Below are positions 45,522 to 55,929 of a stretch of 64,000 nt of DNA, in pieces. A program made the translations under genes and the position numbers. This DNA comes from Brevundimonas sp. (GTDB lineage: Bacteria > Pseudomonadota > Alphaproteobacteria > Caulobacterales > Caulobacteraceae). The stretch covers positions 29,381 through 93,380 of the forward strand of contig NZ_SDZL01000001.1 in the NCBI RefSeq assembly GCF_004210735.1. Reading direction: 5' to 3'. The notes beneath the pieces were generated by a model. The model had not been told where the DNA came from. It searched no databases and was given only the letters and a program-made list of their open reading frames with translations. Position 1 is the stretch's first letter; every line of letters begins with the position of its first letter.

Positions 45522-47440
45522 CAGAACTCCTCCCAGCCGTCTTCGGCGGGCGACTGTTCCGACTTCAGCGCCGCGCCGCCGCGACCGACGGTCTTGAGCG
45601 AGGTCACCGGGCGCAGCGCAGCGCGGCCGGCCGGGCGCGGTGCGGCGGCGGCCGTCACGACGCCGGTCTGGAAGCGCGCCACCGACGAGGCCAGGGTCTC
45701 GGCCTCTTGCGACAGCGAGTGGCTGGCGGCGGTCGATTCCTCAACCATGGCGGCGTTCTGTTGGGTCACCTGGTCCATCTGGTTGACGGCGGTGTTGACC
45801 TGCTGAAGGCCGGTCGCCTGCTCCTGGGCGGAGGCGGCGATTTCGGACACCAGCCCGTCGATCTCGGCGACCCGGCCGACGATGCGTTGCAGCGCCTCGC
45901 CCGTCTGGCCCACCAGGCTGACGCCGCTGTTGACCTGATTGCTGGAGGCCGAGATCAGAACCTTGATCTCCTTGGCCGCTTCGGCCGAGCGCTGGGCCAG
46001 GGCCCGCACTTCCGATGCGACGACCGCGAAGCCACGGCCGGCGTCGCCGGCACGGGCCGCCTCGACGCCCGCGTTCAGGGCCAGCAGATTGGTCTGGAAG
46101 GCGATTTCGTCGATCACGCCGATGATCTGGCTGATCTCCCGGGCGGAGGTTTCGATGGCGTCCATGGCGCTGACGGCGTCGCGAACCACCACGCCGCTGG
46201 TCTCGGCGTCATCCTTGGCTGCACGAACCGTGGCCGAGGCCTGACGTGCGCCGGAGGCGGTCCGGTTCACCGTGGCGGTGATCTGGTCCAGGGCGGCGGC
46301 GGTCTCTTCCAGACTGGCGGCCTGCTGCTCGGTGCGGCGCGACAGGTCGTCGGCGGCCTGGCTGATCTCGCCAGCGCCCGAGCGGATGGCCGAGACGTTG
46401 GCGACCACCACCGACACCGCCTGCTCCAGCTGGGCGATGGCGCTGTTGAAGTCAGATTTCAGCTGTTCGGCGCGCGGGGCGACCGTGACCGTCATGCGGT
46501 GCGTCAGGTCACCCTCGGCCATGGCGGTCAGCCCTTGACCCAGGGCGGTCATGGCGACGCGGTCCTCTTCGGCGACGCGGGCCTTATCGGCCTCGACACG
46601 AGCGCGCTCGACTTCGGCCTCGCGGCGGTGCTGTGCGGCCTCGGTCTCGATGCGGACCTTTTCGATCGCGGCGTCGCGGAAGGCGATGATAGCGCCACCC
46701 ATCTGGCCGAACTCGTCCTTGCGGGTCGCGCAGGGGACGTCGATGGAGGTGTCACCCGCCATCAGCCGCTTCATGTGACCAATCATGCGGAAGACGGGGC
46801 CAGTGATAGCCCGCGACACCAGCCAGCCGGCGGCGATCGCCAGCAGCAGGGCGGCGGCCAGCCCGACATACAGCGCCATGCCGGCGGCGCTGGCGGTCGC
46901 TTCCTGCTGGGCCCGCGCGCTGTCGAGCGCCTTGGTCTGGATATCCCTGATCGCGGTCAGCGAGTCCTCGACCGCGCCGATGTAGGTGTCAGCCGAACCC
47001 TGGCGCCCCACCATGGCCACGGCTTGGGCGCGGGTGGCCGGATTGACGGCCAGGGCTCCGCCTTCCGTGACGACCTTGTCGAACCATTCGTTGGCGGCAG
47101 CGTCCGTCTTGTCAGCCAGGGCCCGCACCTCGGCGGAGCCGCCCGAACGCAGCTCCTCGACGCCGGCCTTGAAGTCGGCGCGGTGAGCATTCAGCCGCTC
47201 CAGATAGAAGGGATCGCCCGAGACCAGATAGCCACGGAAGCTGTTTTCCTGCCGCGCCAGCTTCAACTCGACGGCGGAAATGACCCGGATGTCTTCGTTG
47301 GCGCCGCTGCGGACCTTACCGGCGGCGTTCAGCGCGTTCAGGTTCCAGATGATAACGGCGCCCATGGCCACGATGGCCAGGAGTACGGCGGCGAAGGCGA
47401 CGGCCAGCTTTCGGCTGATCGGCAGATTGGAGAAGGACAC
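45521..47440 (-). CDS. methyl-accepting chemotaxis protein (McpA-like)
   Basis: 639 residues. TM1 about 11-32, periplasmic four-helix-type sensor (about 33-185), TM2 about 187-210, HAMP (about 210-263), a second HAMP-like helix region with the Glu/Arg-rich coiled coil (about 263-345), and the signalling domain with the hairpin tip [21 protein letters not shown]. The last residues, DGWEEF, match the xWxxF tether for CheR/CheB. The start is GTG with GGAG upstream. It heads the che run, like mcpA in Caulobacter. Ligand unknown. Confidence 0.93.
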   Translation of the reverse strand: MSFSNLPISRKLAVAFAAVLLAIVAMGAVIIWNLNALNAAGKVRSGANEDIRVISAVELKLARQENSFRGYLVSGDPFYLERLNAHRADFKAGVEELRSGGSAEVRALADKTDAAANEWFDKVVTEGGALAVNPATRAQAVAMVGRQGSADTYIGAVEDSLTAIRDIQTKALDSARAQQEATASAAGMALYVGLAAALLLAIAAGWLVSRAITGPVFRMIGHMKRLMAGDTSIDVPCATRKDEFGQMGGAIIAFRDAAIEKVRIETEAAQHRREAEVERARVEADKARVAEEDRVAMTALGQGLTAMAEGDLTHRMTVTVAPRAEQLKSDFNSAIAQLEQAVSVVVANVSAIRSGAGEISQAADDLSRRTEQQAASLEETAAALDQITATVNRTASGARQASATVRAAKDDAETSGVVVRDAVSAMDAIETSAREISQIIGVIDEIAFQTNLLALNAGVEAARAGDAGRGFAVVASEVRALAQRSAEAAKEIKVLISASSNQVNSGVSLVGQTGEALQRIVGRVAEIDGLVSEIAASAQEQATGLQQVNTAVNQMDQVTQQNAAMVEESTAASHSLSQEAETLASSVARFQTGVVTAAAAPRPAGRAALRPVTSLKTVGRGGAALKSEQSPAEDGWEEF

Positions 47441-47463
47441 GACGTTGCTCCTGCGATGAGCGA

Positions 47464-48180
47464 TCAGAAGGAAAGGGACAGGGCGCCGACCAGGCGGCCC
47501 TCGTAGGATTCACCGAAGCTGTGGCCGTCGGTGTCGAACCAGCGCACATCCACGGCGACGCGGTCGGTCAGCTTGCGCTTCACCCCGACGTTCCAGGCGA
47601 CGTATTCGGCGCCGCCGTCAGCGCTGCGATCGGCGACGGCGGCTGTAGCCCTGGTCCGGGTATCCAGCGACACACCGGCCTGCGCCTCGATCCACCAGGC
47701 CTCGCGCGTGGCGGCGAAACCATCGGGCGTATAGTTGATCCGCAGGCGGGTGCTGACCGCGCCGACCTTGCGGGCGATGTCGGCCTGATATTCCATGTAG
47801 TTGGCGTCGACGCCGGCGCGCGTGCCGGGCAGGTCGCGATTGATGATCGACAGATCCAGATCAAAACCCGCCACGTCCGGGCGATAGCCGATGGCGCTGA
47901 CGATCTCGGAGTCGGAACCCTGGGACAATTTCGCGGTCGAGGCGAAGACACTGGCGTAGACGGCGCCGCGGCTGACCTCGACCGAGCCGAAGACGCTGGG
48001 GTCCCCGGCGCTCTTGCCCAGGCCCTTGCCCACATATTGGCTGGCGACGCCGACCTGGCCCTCGACCGCGATCTCGCCGGCGGACGCCGTGACGGGCAGG
48101 AACAGGGCCGTCGCGATACCGACGGCGAGGCCCGCGCAAATCACGGGCGAGTAACAGGAGACACGCATTCTGCGGTTCAT
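47464..48180 (-). CDS. TorF-like outer-membrane porin
   Basis: 238 residues with a signal peptide (about 1-35, TASA-GEI). The mature part is a beta-barrel of alternating strands with the family opening [25 protein letters not shown] and ends in a terminal strand LVGALSLSF with C-terminal Phe. This is the pattern of the TorF / TIGR02001 family of putative porins. It lies only 23 bp ahead of the chemoreceptor gene on the same strand, so it may head the che transcript; a shared ligand route is speculative. Confidence 0.72.
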   Translation of the reverse strand: MNRRMRVSCYSPVICAGLAVGIATALFLPVTASAGEIAVEGQVGVASQYVGKGLGKSAGDPSVFGSVEVSRGAVYASVFASTAKLSQGSDSEIVSAIGYRPDVAGFDLDLSIINRDLPGTRAGVDANYMEYQADIARKVGAVSTRLRINYTPDGFAATREAWWIEAQAGVSLDTRTRATAAVADRSADGGAEYVAWNVGVKRKLTDRVAVDVRWFDTDGHSFGESYEGRLVGALSLSF

Positions 48181-48226
48181 TTCATTCTCTCACGATGAGA
48201 CCTGAAATGGCGACCGAACCCCGATA

Positions 48227-48709
48227 TTATCCATGAATCCGGCGGTAGGTAGGAATACGTAGGCGGGCCTGCATCGCCCGACCGAAGCTTTGCCAACCTG
48301 CGGCGGGCGCCGGCCTTGATGCGGCCCGAACGCGGCCCACGGCGGCGATGGCGACCATCAACGTCGGCAGACTGATGGGCTTCGGGAACCAGCCATTGGC
48401 CCCTGCCCCTTCCATCCGTTCGCGCAATGCGGCGTCGGTTTCGCCGGACACGACGAAGATGGGCAGATCGTCAAATCCCGGATCATCGCGCACCGTGCGC
48501 ACCAGGTCCCAGCCGGTCAGCTTCGGCATTTGATAATCGGTCAGGATCAGATCGATGCGCGAGGTCGAGGGATCGCCCAGGATCGACAGCGCGTCGAAAG
48601 CGGATCCGGCTGTCAGGGTACGATGTCCCGCCGCCGCCAGAGCGATGTCCAGCAACGCCCGCACCGGCGCGGAATCGTCGACGATCAGAATGGTCAGGGG
48701 ATGGTCCAC
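48227..48709 (-). CDS. single-domain response regulator
   Basis: 160 residues: receiver (about 5-125) with D11-D12, phosphoacceptor Asp58 in LILTDYQMPKLTGWDL, and Lys in WFPKPISLP; then a basic 30-residue tail (AMQARLRIPTYRRI). The start is GTG. The DYQMPKLTG loop is close to CheY-type regulators. It lies 46 bp upstream of the porin gene on the same strand and could form part of the chemotaxis transcript. Output unknown. Confidence 0.85.
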   Translation of the reverse strand: MDHPLTILIVDDSAPVRALLDIALAAAGHRTLTAGSAFDALSILGDPSTSRIDLILTDYQMPKLTGWDLVRTVRDDPGFDDLPIFVVSGETDAALRERMEGAGANGWFPKPISLPTLMVAIAAVGRVRAASRPAPAAGWQSFGRAMQARLRIPTYRRIHG

Positions 48710-48883
48710 GGCGCCTCACTCTCGAGGCTCAATTTCGTCGCCGAACGCGAACAGGCGGTAATCGCCGGACTACGCACTACCCCCTAGGGGCCGCTACCTA
48801 TACGCTGACGCAAACAGTCAACGATTCCCGGAGCGGGCGCAGAAACCGTAACCGGTGGGCAGGAAGCCTTCGGAAGAGTTCAT

Positions 48884-50335
48884 ATGCTGAGCGCGCGAAA
48901 CTTCCCGTTCGGGAGGGCGGTCCGTCCGTTGTGGCTCGACTATGGGATCGCGCTGGGCGCGTTTGGCGTCTCCCTTCTGGCGCGTATTCTGCTGGAAGGG
49001 CTGGGCGACTTCTACTATCTGCCGATGGTGCCGGCGGTCATGTTGACCGCCATCGTCACCGGGCGGCGCGGCCCCACCCTGCTGACGGTCATGCTGGCCA
49101 TCATCGCCAACGTGCTTCAGGTCAGCCGCGTCGATGTGATCGACACGACGGCGAACGCCCTGCTCTTCTTCGTCGTGTGCTGGATGGTGGCGGGGATGTG
49201 CTGGCGCCTGCGCGACGCCCGGCAAAGGGCCGGCGACCTGTCCCGTCGCCTGGCGCGGCGCAACCAGATGCTGGACGGCATTCTGGACTCGGCGCCCGTC
49301 GTGACCATCGATCGTCTGGGCCGCATCCGTTTTCTGACCCGTCCGGCTCGCGCCATCCTGGGGGTGGCCGAGGGCGCCGCCGTCGGCGATCCCCTGGCCG
49401 CCTATGTTGAGGGGTTTGTCGTGCCCAGGACAGGCGATCCCGGGGCAGGCGATCCCGGGGACCATGAGACGATCTGGACCGGACGACGCGGCGACCGCCC
49501 CTATCCCCTGCGTATCCAGACCGGACTGATGCCTGACGATCTGGACGGCCATCACGCGACCCTGTTCCTGACCGATCTGACCCAGGCGCAGGCGGCGGAC
49601 GATCGCGCGCGCGAACTGCACACCCAGCTCAATCGCGTGTGGCGTCTGAACTCACTTGGCGAGATGGCCGCCTCTCTGGCCCATGAACTGAACCAGCCGC
49701 TCAGCGCCGCAGCCAACTATCTGCACGCCAGCCAGACCGAGGTCGAGAAAGCCGGTCTGGCGGGCCAGAGCGCCGGACGGACCATGGGGCTGGCCAAGGC
49801 GCAGCTTCTGCGGGCCGGCGCGATCATCCGCCGGATGCGCGAACTGCTGGCTCACGAAAGCCGCAGCATGGGGGTCGAGCGGGTCGCCGCCATGGTCGCC
49901 GACATGCAGGGCATGCTGGGCATGATCGAACGCAACGCCGGGGTCGTCATCGAATACCGGATCGACGACCGCGAAGACATCGTCCGGGCCGAACGGATCC
50001 AGTTCCAGCAGGCCATGGTCAATCTGATCCGCAATGCAGTCGAGGCGCTGGACGGGCGCGACGACCGGCGGGTTCGCGTCACGGGGGCGGCCGTCGGCTC
50101 CGACCTGTACCAGCTGACGGTCGAGGACAGCGGCAGCGGCATCGAGACAGGCAAGCTGGACACCATCTTCCGCCCGCTGATGACCACGAAAAGCGCCGGC
50201 ATGGGACTGGGCCTGTCGGTGACCCGCACCATCGTCGAGAGCCACGGCGGAACCCTGGCGGTCGGCCGGAGCGAGATGGGGGGCGCCGCCTTCTCGTTCA
50301 CCCTGGCGCGTGAACACGAACTGGAGGAGGCCTGA
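48884..50335 (+). CDS. FixL-like sensor histidine kinase
   Basis: 483 residues. The N-terminus holds about four predicted membrane segments (about 16-110, MASE-like), then a PAS-like domain (about 128-250, ILDSAPVVTIDRLGRIRFLTRPA), HisKA with the phosphorylated His in SLAHELNQPLSAAANYLHA (the FixL/DctB HELNQPL form), and HATPase with the MVNLIRNAVEAL N box and GMGLGLSVTRTIVESHGG. No heme-ligand signature of true oxygen-sensing FixL is evident. The stop touches the FixJ-like gene (TGA then ATG). A 15-bp tandem duplication at about 49431-49460 encodes a doubled GDPGA. Confidence 0.9.
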   Translation: MLSARNFPFGRAVRPLWLDYGIALGAFGVSLLARILLEGLGDFYYLPMVPAVMLTAIVTGRRGPTLLTVMLAIIANVLQVSRVDVIDTTANALLFFVVCWMVAGMCWRLRDARQRAGDLSRRLARRNQMLDGILDSAPVVTIDRLGRIRFLTRPARAILGVAEGAAVGDPLAAYVEGFVVPRTGDPGAGDPGDHETIWTGRRGDRPYPLRIQTGLMPDDLDGHHATLFLTDLTQAQAADDRARELHTQLNRVWRLNSLGEMAASLAHELNQPLSAAANYLHASQTEVEKAGLAGQSAGRTMGLAKAQLLRAGAIIRRMRELLAHESRSMGVERVAAMVADMQGMLGMIERNAGVVIEYRIDDREDIVRAERIQFQQAMVNLIRNAVEALDGRDDRRVRVTGAAVGSDLYQLTVEDSGSGIETGKLDTIFRPLMTTKSAGMGLGLSVTRTIVESHGGTLAVGRSEMGGAAFSFTLAREHELEEA

Positions 50336-50947
50336 ATGGATCGGTCGGTCTTTGTTATCGATGACGATGAGGCTGTGCGGAACTCCCTGCTGACCCTGCT
50401 GCGAAGTCAGGGGATCACGGCGCGGGGTTTCATCAGCGGCGCCGACTTCTTTCGTCGCCTGCCCCAGGGCGACGTCGCCTGTGTCATCACCGATATCCGC
50501 ATGCCCGACATGGACGGCGCCGAAGTGGTCCGGCGACTGGCCGAACGCGAGGGAACGCCCTGGCCCGTCATCGTCATCACGGGCCACGCCGACGTCCCGA
50601 TGGCAGTCAGCATGATGAGGGCAGGCGTCGTCGATTTCATCGAAAAGCCCTTCGACCCCACGCGACTGCTGGAATCCGTCCAGGGCTGCATGGCGCTGTT
50701 GATCGACCGCCGCAGCAGAGAGGAAGCCCGGACCGAGGCGTTGACCCACCTGGCTGAACTGACCCCGCGCGAACGTCAGGTGTTCGACGGGTTGGTGCAG
50801 GGCCTGTCCAACAAGGAAATCGCCCTGCAACTGGAGCTCAGCCCGCGCACGGTCGAGATTTTCCGCGCCAAGGTCATGGCCAAGATGCACGCCGACAGCC
50901 TGGCCGCCCTGGTGCGCACAGGCCTGACCGCAGGGCTGTCCGACTGA
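50336..50947 (+). CDS. FixJ-like response regulator
   Basis: 203 residues: receiver (1-125) with D10-D11, phosphoacceptor Asp53 in VITDIRMPDMDG and Lys in FIEKPFDP, an interdomain helix, then a LuxR-type helix-turn-helix (about 140-200, LTPRERQVFDGLVQGLSNKEIALQLELSPRTVEIFRAKVM). This is the FixJ/TtrR form. It directly follows its kinase gene with no gap, so a cognate pair. Targets are not visible. Confidence 0.93.
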   Translation: MDRSVFVIDDDEAVRNSLLTLLRSQGITARGFISGADFFRRLPQGDVACVITDIRMPDMDGAEVVRRLAEREGTPWPVIVITGHADVPMAVSMMRAGVVDFIEKPFDPTRLLESVQGCMALLIDRRSREEARTEALTHLAELTPRERQVFDGLVQGLSNKEIALQLELSPRTVEIFRAKVMAKMHADSLAALVRTGLTAGLSD

Positions 50948-51057
50948 TGAACAGACGGCCAGGCACAGACTGACGTTGCGCCGGTTAACGCTGCTGCGGG
51001 ACCAACATGGCTTCCCACGCGGGATCGCCGTGATAGGCTCGATGAAAATCACGGCAA

Positions 51058-53541
51058 ATGGGGAATACGCTGGTGTCTGTTAAAATTGGATCGTCTGTAC
51101 GGCTCCTGCTGAGCTGCTCGTTCATAAGCCTGATGGCGTCGGCGGGCGGCGCGATGGCGCAGACCGCCCCGATCGTGCAGCCTGGCGCGCCCGGTCAGGC
51201 GGCGCGGACGCTTAGCGCCGATGAGGCGATCCGGATCGCCGACAACCGCTTTTCCACGGACGATGTGCGGTTCATGCAAGACATGATCGTGCACCACCAC
51301 CAGGCCGTGCAAATGGCCGCCCTGGTGAAGGGTCGGACCAACCGGCAGTCGCTGATCGACATCGCGGGCCGTATCGACGCCTCGCAGGCGGATGAGATCA
51401 ACTTCATGCGGGCCTGGCTGACCGAACGCGGTCAGACCGCGCCCAATCCGGCCGATCCTCACGCGGCGCACGGCGCCGGACAGCATCAGGGCCATGGCGC
51501 GGCTCACACCATGGCGGGCATGGCCACGCCGGAGCAGATGGCGGCTCTCACCGCGGCCAGCGGCCCCGCGTTCGACCAACAGTTCCTGACGCTGATGATC
51601 GCGCACCATGAAGGCGCCGTGGAGATGGTCCGCAAACTGCTGGCCCAACCGGGTTCGGGCTATGATCCAGTCCTGTATAAATTCGCCAACGACGTGACCA
51701 ACGAACAGCAGGCGGAAATCCGCCGCCTGGCGACCCAGCTGCGCGAGCTGTCGGCCGATCCCCGCTCAACCCTCAAGGCGGGTTTCCGGGACGCCGGAGA
51801 GGCGATCAGCAACCTGAACCTCGTCGCCTCGCTGCCCAAGCCGACGGGCTTCTATGATCCCGAGAACCCGGCCGGTCTGCCGCCGCCCGTTCCCACCGCA
51901 GCCCAGTCGGCTGCGGCGCAGGCCAATGGCGGGCGTTCCGAAGAGATCGACGGCCAGTTCGGCACCCGGTCGCCCTTCCTCAGCTTCGCCAACACCGACA
52001 TGGCGTTCGCCGGCGACATGCTGGCCGTCGGCAACTATCACGGCTTCAACCTGTATCGCCTCGGCGGCGACGCACCCCAGCTGATCAGTTCGGTCGTCTG
52101 CCCGGGGGGACAGGGTGACGTCTCGATCATCGGCGACCTGCTGATCATGTCGGTCGAGCAGACCAGCGCCCGCGTCGATTGCGGTCGCCAGGGCGTCAGC
52201 GCCGACGCCAGCCCAGAGCGTTTCCGTGGCGTGCGCATCTTCAATATCAGCAACCCTGCCCAGCCGGTACAGGTCGGCCAGGTGCAAACCTGCCGCGGCT
52301 CGCATACCCACTCGATCGTCTCGGGTGACGGGCGCAACGGCTCGGTTATCGTCTACAACTCGGGCACCGCCTCGATCCGTGACGAGAAAGAACTGGCCGG
52401 CTGCATCGGCGAGGTTCCCGGCGACGACCGCACCGCCCTGTTCCGCATCGATGTGATCGAGATTCCGGTCGCCGATCCGTCCAGAGCCCGGATCATCGAT
52501 AGCCCGACCGTCTTTGCGGACGATGAAACCGGCCAGATCGCCGGCCTGTGGCGCGGCGGCGATCACGGCGACAACACCCAGGACACCAGCCGCACCGACC
52601 ATTGCCACGACATCACTGTCTTCCCGTCCGGCAATCTGGCGGCCGGGGCGTGCTCCGGCAACGGCGTGATCTTCGACATCACCGACCCGCGCAAGCCCAA
52701 GCGGATCGACGCCGTGACCGACACTGGCTTCGCCTACTGGCACTCGGCCACCTTCAACAATGACGGGACCAAGGTCCTGTTCACGGATGAATGGGGCGGG
52801 GGCGCACGCCCGCGGTGCCGGGCCCAGGATCCGCAAAACTGGGGCGCCAACGCCTTCTACGACATCGTGAACGGCAAGCTGGAATTCCGCAGCCACTACA
52901 AGCTGCCGGCCGCCCAGAACGATCAGGAGAACTGCGTCGCCCACAATGGTTCGATCATCCCCGTTCCCGGGCGCGATATCTTCGTCCAGTCCTGGTACCA
53001 GGGCGGCATCTCGGTGATTGATTTCACCGACTCGGCCAAGCCGGTCGAGATCGCTTATTTCGACCGCGGCGCGCTTGATCCCAAGCATCTGGTGCTGGGC
53101 GGCTACTGGTCGAGCTACTGGTACAATGGCCGTATCTACGCCACCGAGATCGCGCGTGGACTGGACATCCTGTCCCTGCAGCCCAGCGACTACCTGACCC
53201 AGAACGAGATCGCCGCCGCCGGTCTTGCCGACCAGGGGGCTCGCTTCAATCCGCAGCAACAGGTTCCCGTGACCTGGCCGGCCCATCCGTTGGTGGCGCG
53301 CGCCTATGTCGATCAACTGCAGCGCGGGCAGGCCCTGCCCGCCTCGGCGGTCACCGATCTGACCGGCGCCCTGGACCAGGCCGCCGCGCGCATCGAGAGC
53401 GGCGCCAAGGACCCGCAACTGGCGACCAGCCTGGACGGTATGGCCCGGGGCCTCGCCGCCACCGGCGATGACGCGGCGACCGCCCGACGCAAGACCGCTC
53501 TGCGCGAGACCCTGACAGGCATCGCCGCGAAACTACGCTAA
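51058..53541 (+). CDS. exported DUF305-LVIVD repeat fusion protein
   Basis: 827 residues with a signal peptide (about 12-35, GGAMA-QT). Two DUF305-type segments lie in the first 235 residues: FMQDMIVHHHQAVQMAAL (about 78-95) and FLTLMIAHHEGAVEMVRKLL (about 177-196), separated by a His-rich linker (DPHAAHGAGQHQGHGAAHTM). From about 300 on are LVIVD-like beta-propeller repeats (DMAFAGDMLAVGNYHGFNLYRL, GVRIFNISNPAQPVQVGQ, GGISVIDFTDSAKPVEIAYF). The His-rich part suggests metal binding; the propeller suggests surface or periplasmic binding. It begins 110 bp after the FixJ-like gene, in the same direction. Confidence 0.85.
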   Translation: MGNTLVSVKIGSSVRLLLSCSFISLMASAGGAMAQTAPIVQPGAPGQAARTLSADEAIRIADNRFSTDDVRFMQDMIVHHHQAVQMAALVKGRTNRQSLIDIAGRIDASQADEINFMRAWLTERGQTAPNPADPHAAHGAGQHQGHGAAHTMAGMATPEQMAALTAASGPAFDQQFLTLMIAHHEGAVEMVRKLLAQPGSGYDPVLYKFANDVTNEQQAEIRRLATQLRELSADPRSTLKAGFRDAGEAISNLNLVASLPKPTGFYDPENPAGLPPPVPTAAQSAAAQANGGRSEEIDGQFGTRSPFLSFANTDMAFAGDMLAVGNYHGFNLYRLGGDAPQLISSVVCPGGQGDVSIIGDLLIMSVEQTSARVDCGRQGVSADASPERFRGVRIFNISNPAQPVQVGQVQTCRGSHTHSIVSGDGRNGSVIVYNSGTASIRDEKELAGCIGEVPGDDRTALFRIDVIEIPVADPSRARIIDSPTVFADDETGQIAGLWRGGDHGDNTQDTSRTDHCHDITVFPSGNLAAGACSGNGVIFDITDPRKPKRIDAVTDTGFAYWHSATFNNDGTKVLFTDEWGGGARPRCRAQDPQNWGANAFYDIVNGKLEFRSHYKLPAAQNDQENCVAHNGSIIPVPGRDIFVQSWYQGGISVIDFTDSAKPVEIAYFDRGALDPKHLVLGGYWSSYWYNGRIYATEIARGLDILSLQPSDYLTQNEIAAAGLADQGARFNPQQQVPVTWPAHPLVARAYVDQLQRGQALPASAVTDLTGALDQAAARIESGAKDPQLATSLDGMARGLAATGDDAATARRKTALRETLTGIAAKLR

Positions 53542-53910
53542 AAACGACCCCGCGGCGGCGCAGCCTTCATCGGCGCGCCGCTGCGGACGCCCGTTCAGGG
53601 ACAACCCCCAAATCGCCAATTCCTTCGCCAAGAACCTTCAGGTCAGGCATCCGCGCGCTGGACGACGGGATGGCGCGCACCGAGTGCTTGATCCGCAGTC
53701 CGAACCTTTGATCAGGCATGTCCTGACGCGTAAGTCTCGAAGCAGACTCCCGACCGACCTGTCCAGCCGCGCCTGACGCCGGGTGGCGCGCCACCATCGG
53801 CCTCTATGCCGCAGGCGACGCGGCGGGGTTCGGTGGCTGGCGGATTACAGGGTTACAATGCGCTGGAGGACGCCTTCCTGGGCGGGTCTGACAACAACAC
53901 GGGGAGCGCC
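53542..53910. other. gap without a convincing gene
   Basis: These 369 bases between the DUF305-LVIVD gene and the transporter gene hold no reading frame I would call. GC-rich inverted stretches right after 53541 (around GCGGCGGCGCAGCC) could end transcription but lack a T-run. Reading frames on either strand show no recognisable protein. Confidence 0.5.
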
Positions 53911-54807
53911 ATGGATTCGTCATTGGTCATGATCGGTCTGCCGACCGCGCTGGGCATCATCATGTTCGGCCTGGGGCTGGACCTGACGCCGTCAGATTTC
54001 GTGCGCGTGGGGCGCCAGCCCAAGGCGGCGGGCGTCGCCCTGGCCTGCCAGTTGCTGCTGCTTCCCGTCGTCTGTTTCGGCCTTGTGCTGCTGTTCCGCC
54101 TGCCGCCGCTTCTGGCGGTGGGGATGATGCTGCTGGCCGCCTCGCCAGGCGGCACCACGGCCAACCTATACAGTCATCTGTTCCGGGGCGACGTGGCCTT
54201 GAACATCAGTCTGACCGCTATCAACTCCGTCATCGCCGTGATCACCCTGCCGATCATCGTCAACCTGTCGGTGGCGTATTTCCAGCCGGGCGACATGCAG
54301 GTCGGCCTGCAACTGACCAAGACCATTGAGGTGTTTATGATCGTGCTGGTCCCGGTCGCCTTGGGCATGCTGGTACGTGGCCTGAAGCCCGGGTTCGCCA
54401 AGGCCATGGACAAGCCGGTGCGGATCGCCTCCATCCTGATCCTGACGCTCGTGATCCTCGGCGCCGCGGTCTCCAGCTTCGATGTGCTGATGGATAATGT
54501 TCAGGCGCTGGCCGGGATCACGGTCCTGTTCTGCATCCTCAGCCTCGGCCTCGGCTTCATCGTGCCGCGCTTGCTGCGGATCGAGCGCAAACAGGCCATC
54601 GCCAGCTCTTTCGAGGTCGGGCTGCACAACGCCACCCTGGCCATAGTCATCGCCCAGTCGGTGCTGAACAGCCCCGAAATGACCCTGCCCGGCGCCGTTT
54701 ATGGGGTGTTGATGTTCCCCATCGCGGCCGCCTTCGGTTTCCTGACCACCCAGCGCAGCGACTCAACCGCTGACGCCTTAGCCACCAGACGGCTCGATCA
54801 AGATTGA
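53911..54807 (+). CDS. bile acid:sodium symporter (BASS) family transporter
   Basis: 298 residues from the ATG at 53911; the longer reading adds a 35-residue N-terminus with no membrane character. About nine or ten membrane segments, with family blocks MFGLGLDLTPSDFVRV, LLAASPGGTTANLYSHLFRGDVALNISLTAINSVIAVITLP and SFEVGLHNATLAIVIAQSVL (the unwound-helix residues that bind sodium). Members carry organic anions with sodium; substrate unknown. It stands alone. Confidence 0.88.
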   Translation: MDSSLVMIGLPTALGIIMFGLGLDLTPSDFVRVGRQPKAAGVALACQLLLLPVVCFGLVLLFRLPPLLAVGMMLLAASPGGTTANLYSHLFRGDVALNISLTAINSVIAVITLPIIVNLSVAYFQPGDMQVGLQLTKTIEVFMIVLVPVALGMLVRGLKPGFAKAMDKPVRIASILILTLVILGAAVSSFDVLMDNVQALAGITVLFCILSLGLGFIVPRLLRIERKQAIASSFEVGLHNATLAIVIAQSVLNSPEMTLPGAVYGVLMFPIAAAFGFLTTQRSDSTADALATRRLDQD

Positions 54808-55197
54808 GACGATCGTCGCCTGCACGCGGAAATCAGCCCTCCGTCTGATCCTGCCAGAGCAGCCCGCCGCACAGAGGTAGCGCGCCCCCGTCCAGTGTCT
54901 GGGCTCGACCGCCGCTCAAGCCTGAAACCGGCCTCGGGTGTCTTCAACAGCAGATTATAGCCCCAGTCCGCGGACCGATCGCCTAGCGTTCACGATCTCA
55001 CACACCTGATAGGCGTTGTCCTTGTCGGCGGCGGGCCGCCCTGGGGCGCGCATCGTGCGGACGGATTACATCCTGCGCGAGGTCATGCCGAACGGCGTGC
55101 CTAGTGGACGGTCCGGTCCGGACGAACAGATCAATGACCGAAGCCGCTTGTGCTTGCGGTTCTCGTCGCAGCTTAGTAAACAAGCCTATCTACACAA
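54808..55197. other. gap without a convincing gene
   Basis: These 390 bases between the BASS transporter and the TetR gene hold only short frames without family marks. The last 30 bases are AT-rich (TTAGTAAACAAGCC...) and probably hold the promoter of the TetR gene. The minus-strand frame at 54998-55183 is not supported by any motif or ribosome binding site. Confidence 0.5.
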
Positions 55198-55827
55198 ATG
55201 TCATTTAGTTCGATGTCAACTGATGAAACAATCGTGCCGCGCCGTCGTCGCCGGTCCCCTGACGAAGCCCGGCGCGAGGCCATCATCACCGCGCGCGCGC
55301 GGCTGATCTCAGGCGGGCCTGACGCCGTGACCCTGTCCGCGGTGGCGAAGGACATCGGCGTCACACACGCCAACCTCATCCACCATTTCGGCTCCGCTGC
55401 GGGGTTGCAGTCGGCGCTGATGGGTTCGATGGTGGCTGACCTGAAAGGCGCGCTGGATGACGCCGTAGCACGCCTGCGCACCGATCAGGGCGCGCCATTG
55501 GATCTGGTGAACGCCGTCTTCGACGCCTTTTCCCAGGGCGGCGCCGGCTGCCTGGCCGCCTGGATCTCCTTATCCGGCGACCTGTCGCATCTGGAGCCCG
55601 TCCGCGCGGCGGTGCAGGATTTGGTCCAGGCGATCTGCGACAAGATGGGCGGCGACGGACAGTCGCGCGAACGCGTTGGTTCCGCCGTCCTGTTCATCGC
55701 CCTCAGCGCGTTCGGCGAAGCGCTGATCGGCCCACCGCTACGGGACATGCTGGCCCAACCAGAGGACGCGGGCCGTAAGGTGGTCGCCGGCCTGTTGCCG
55801 AGCTTCCTGATCATGCCACCGCCTTAG
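55198..55827 (+). CDS. TetR family transcriptional regulator
   Basis: 209 residues. TetR helix-turn-helix at about 22-70: EARREAIITARARLISGGPDAVTLSAVAKDIGVTHANLIHHF. The rest is a helical ligand domain (TDQGAPLDLVNAVFDAFSQGG...). The start may be 55198 or the in-frame ATG at 55213; neither has a clear ribosome binding site. No divergent partner gene is adjacent, and its target is not visible. Confidence 0.85.
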   Translation: MSFSSMSTDETIVPRRRRRSPDEARREAIITARARLISGGPDAVTLSAVAKDIGVTHANLIHHFGSAAGLQSALMGSMVADLKGALDDAVARLRTDQGAPLDLVNAVFDAFSQGGAGCLAAWISLSGDLSHLEPVRAAVQDLVQAICDKMGGDGQSRERVGSAVLFIALSAFGEALIGPPLRDMLAQPEDAGRKVVAGLLPSFLIMPPP

Positions 55828-55929
55828 CAACACAGCGGTTCGACGCTTGGCTTCCTGCTCTTGCCGCAACCTCTGCGCAACTCGGTTCACATTAGCCCGT
55901 TGCTTCTCCATCAACCGATGGAGTGAACT

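Noticed and set aside
53567..53797. 76-codon minus-strand frame
   Set aside because: No ribosome binding site, no motif and composition like the non-coding gap.
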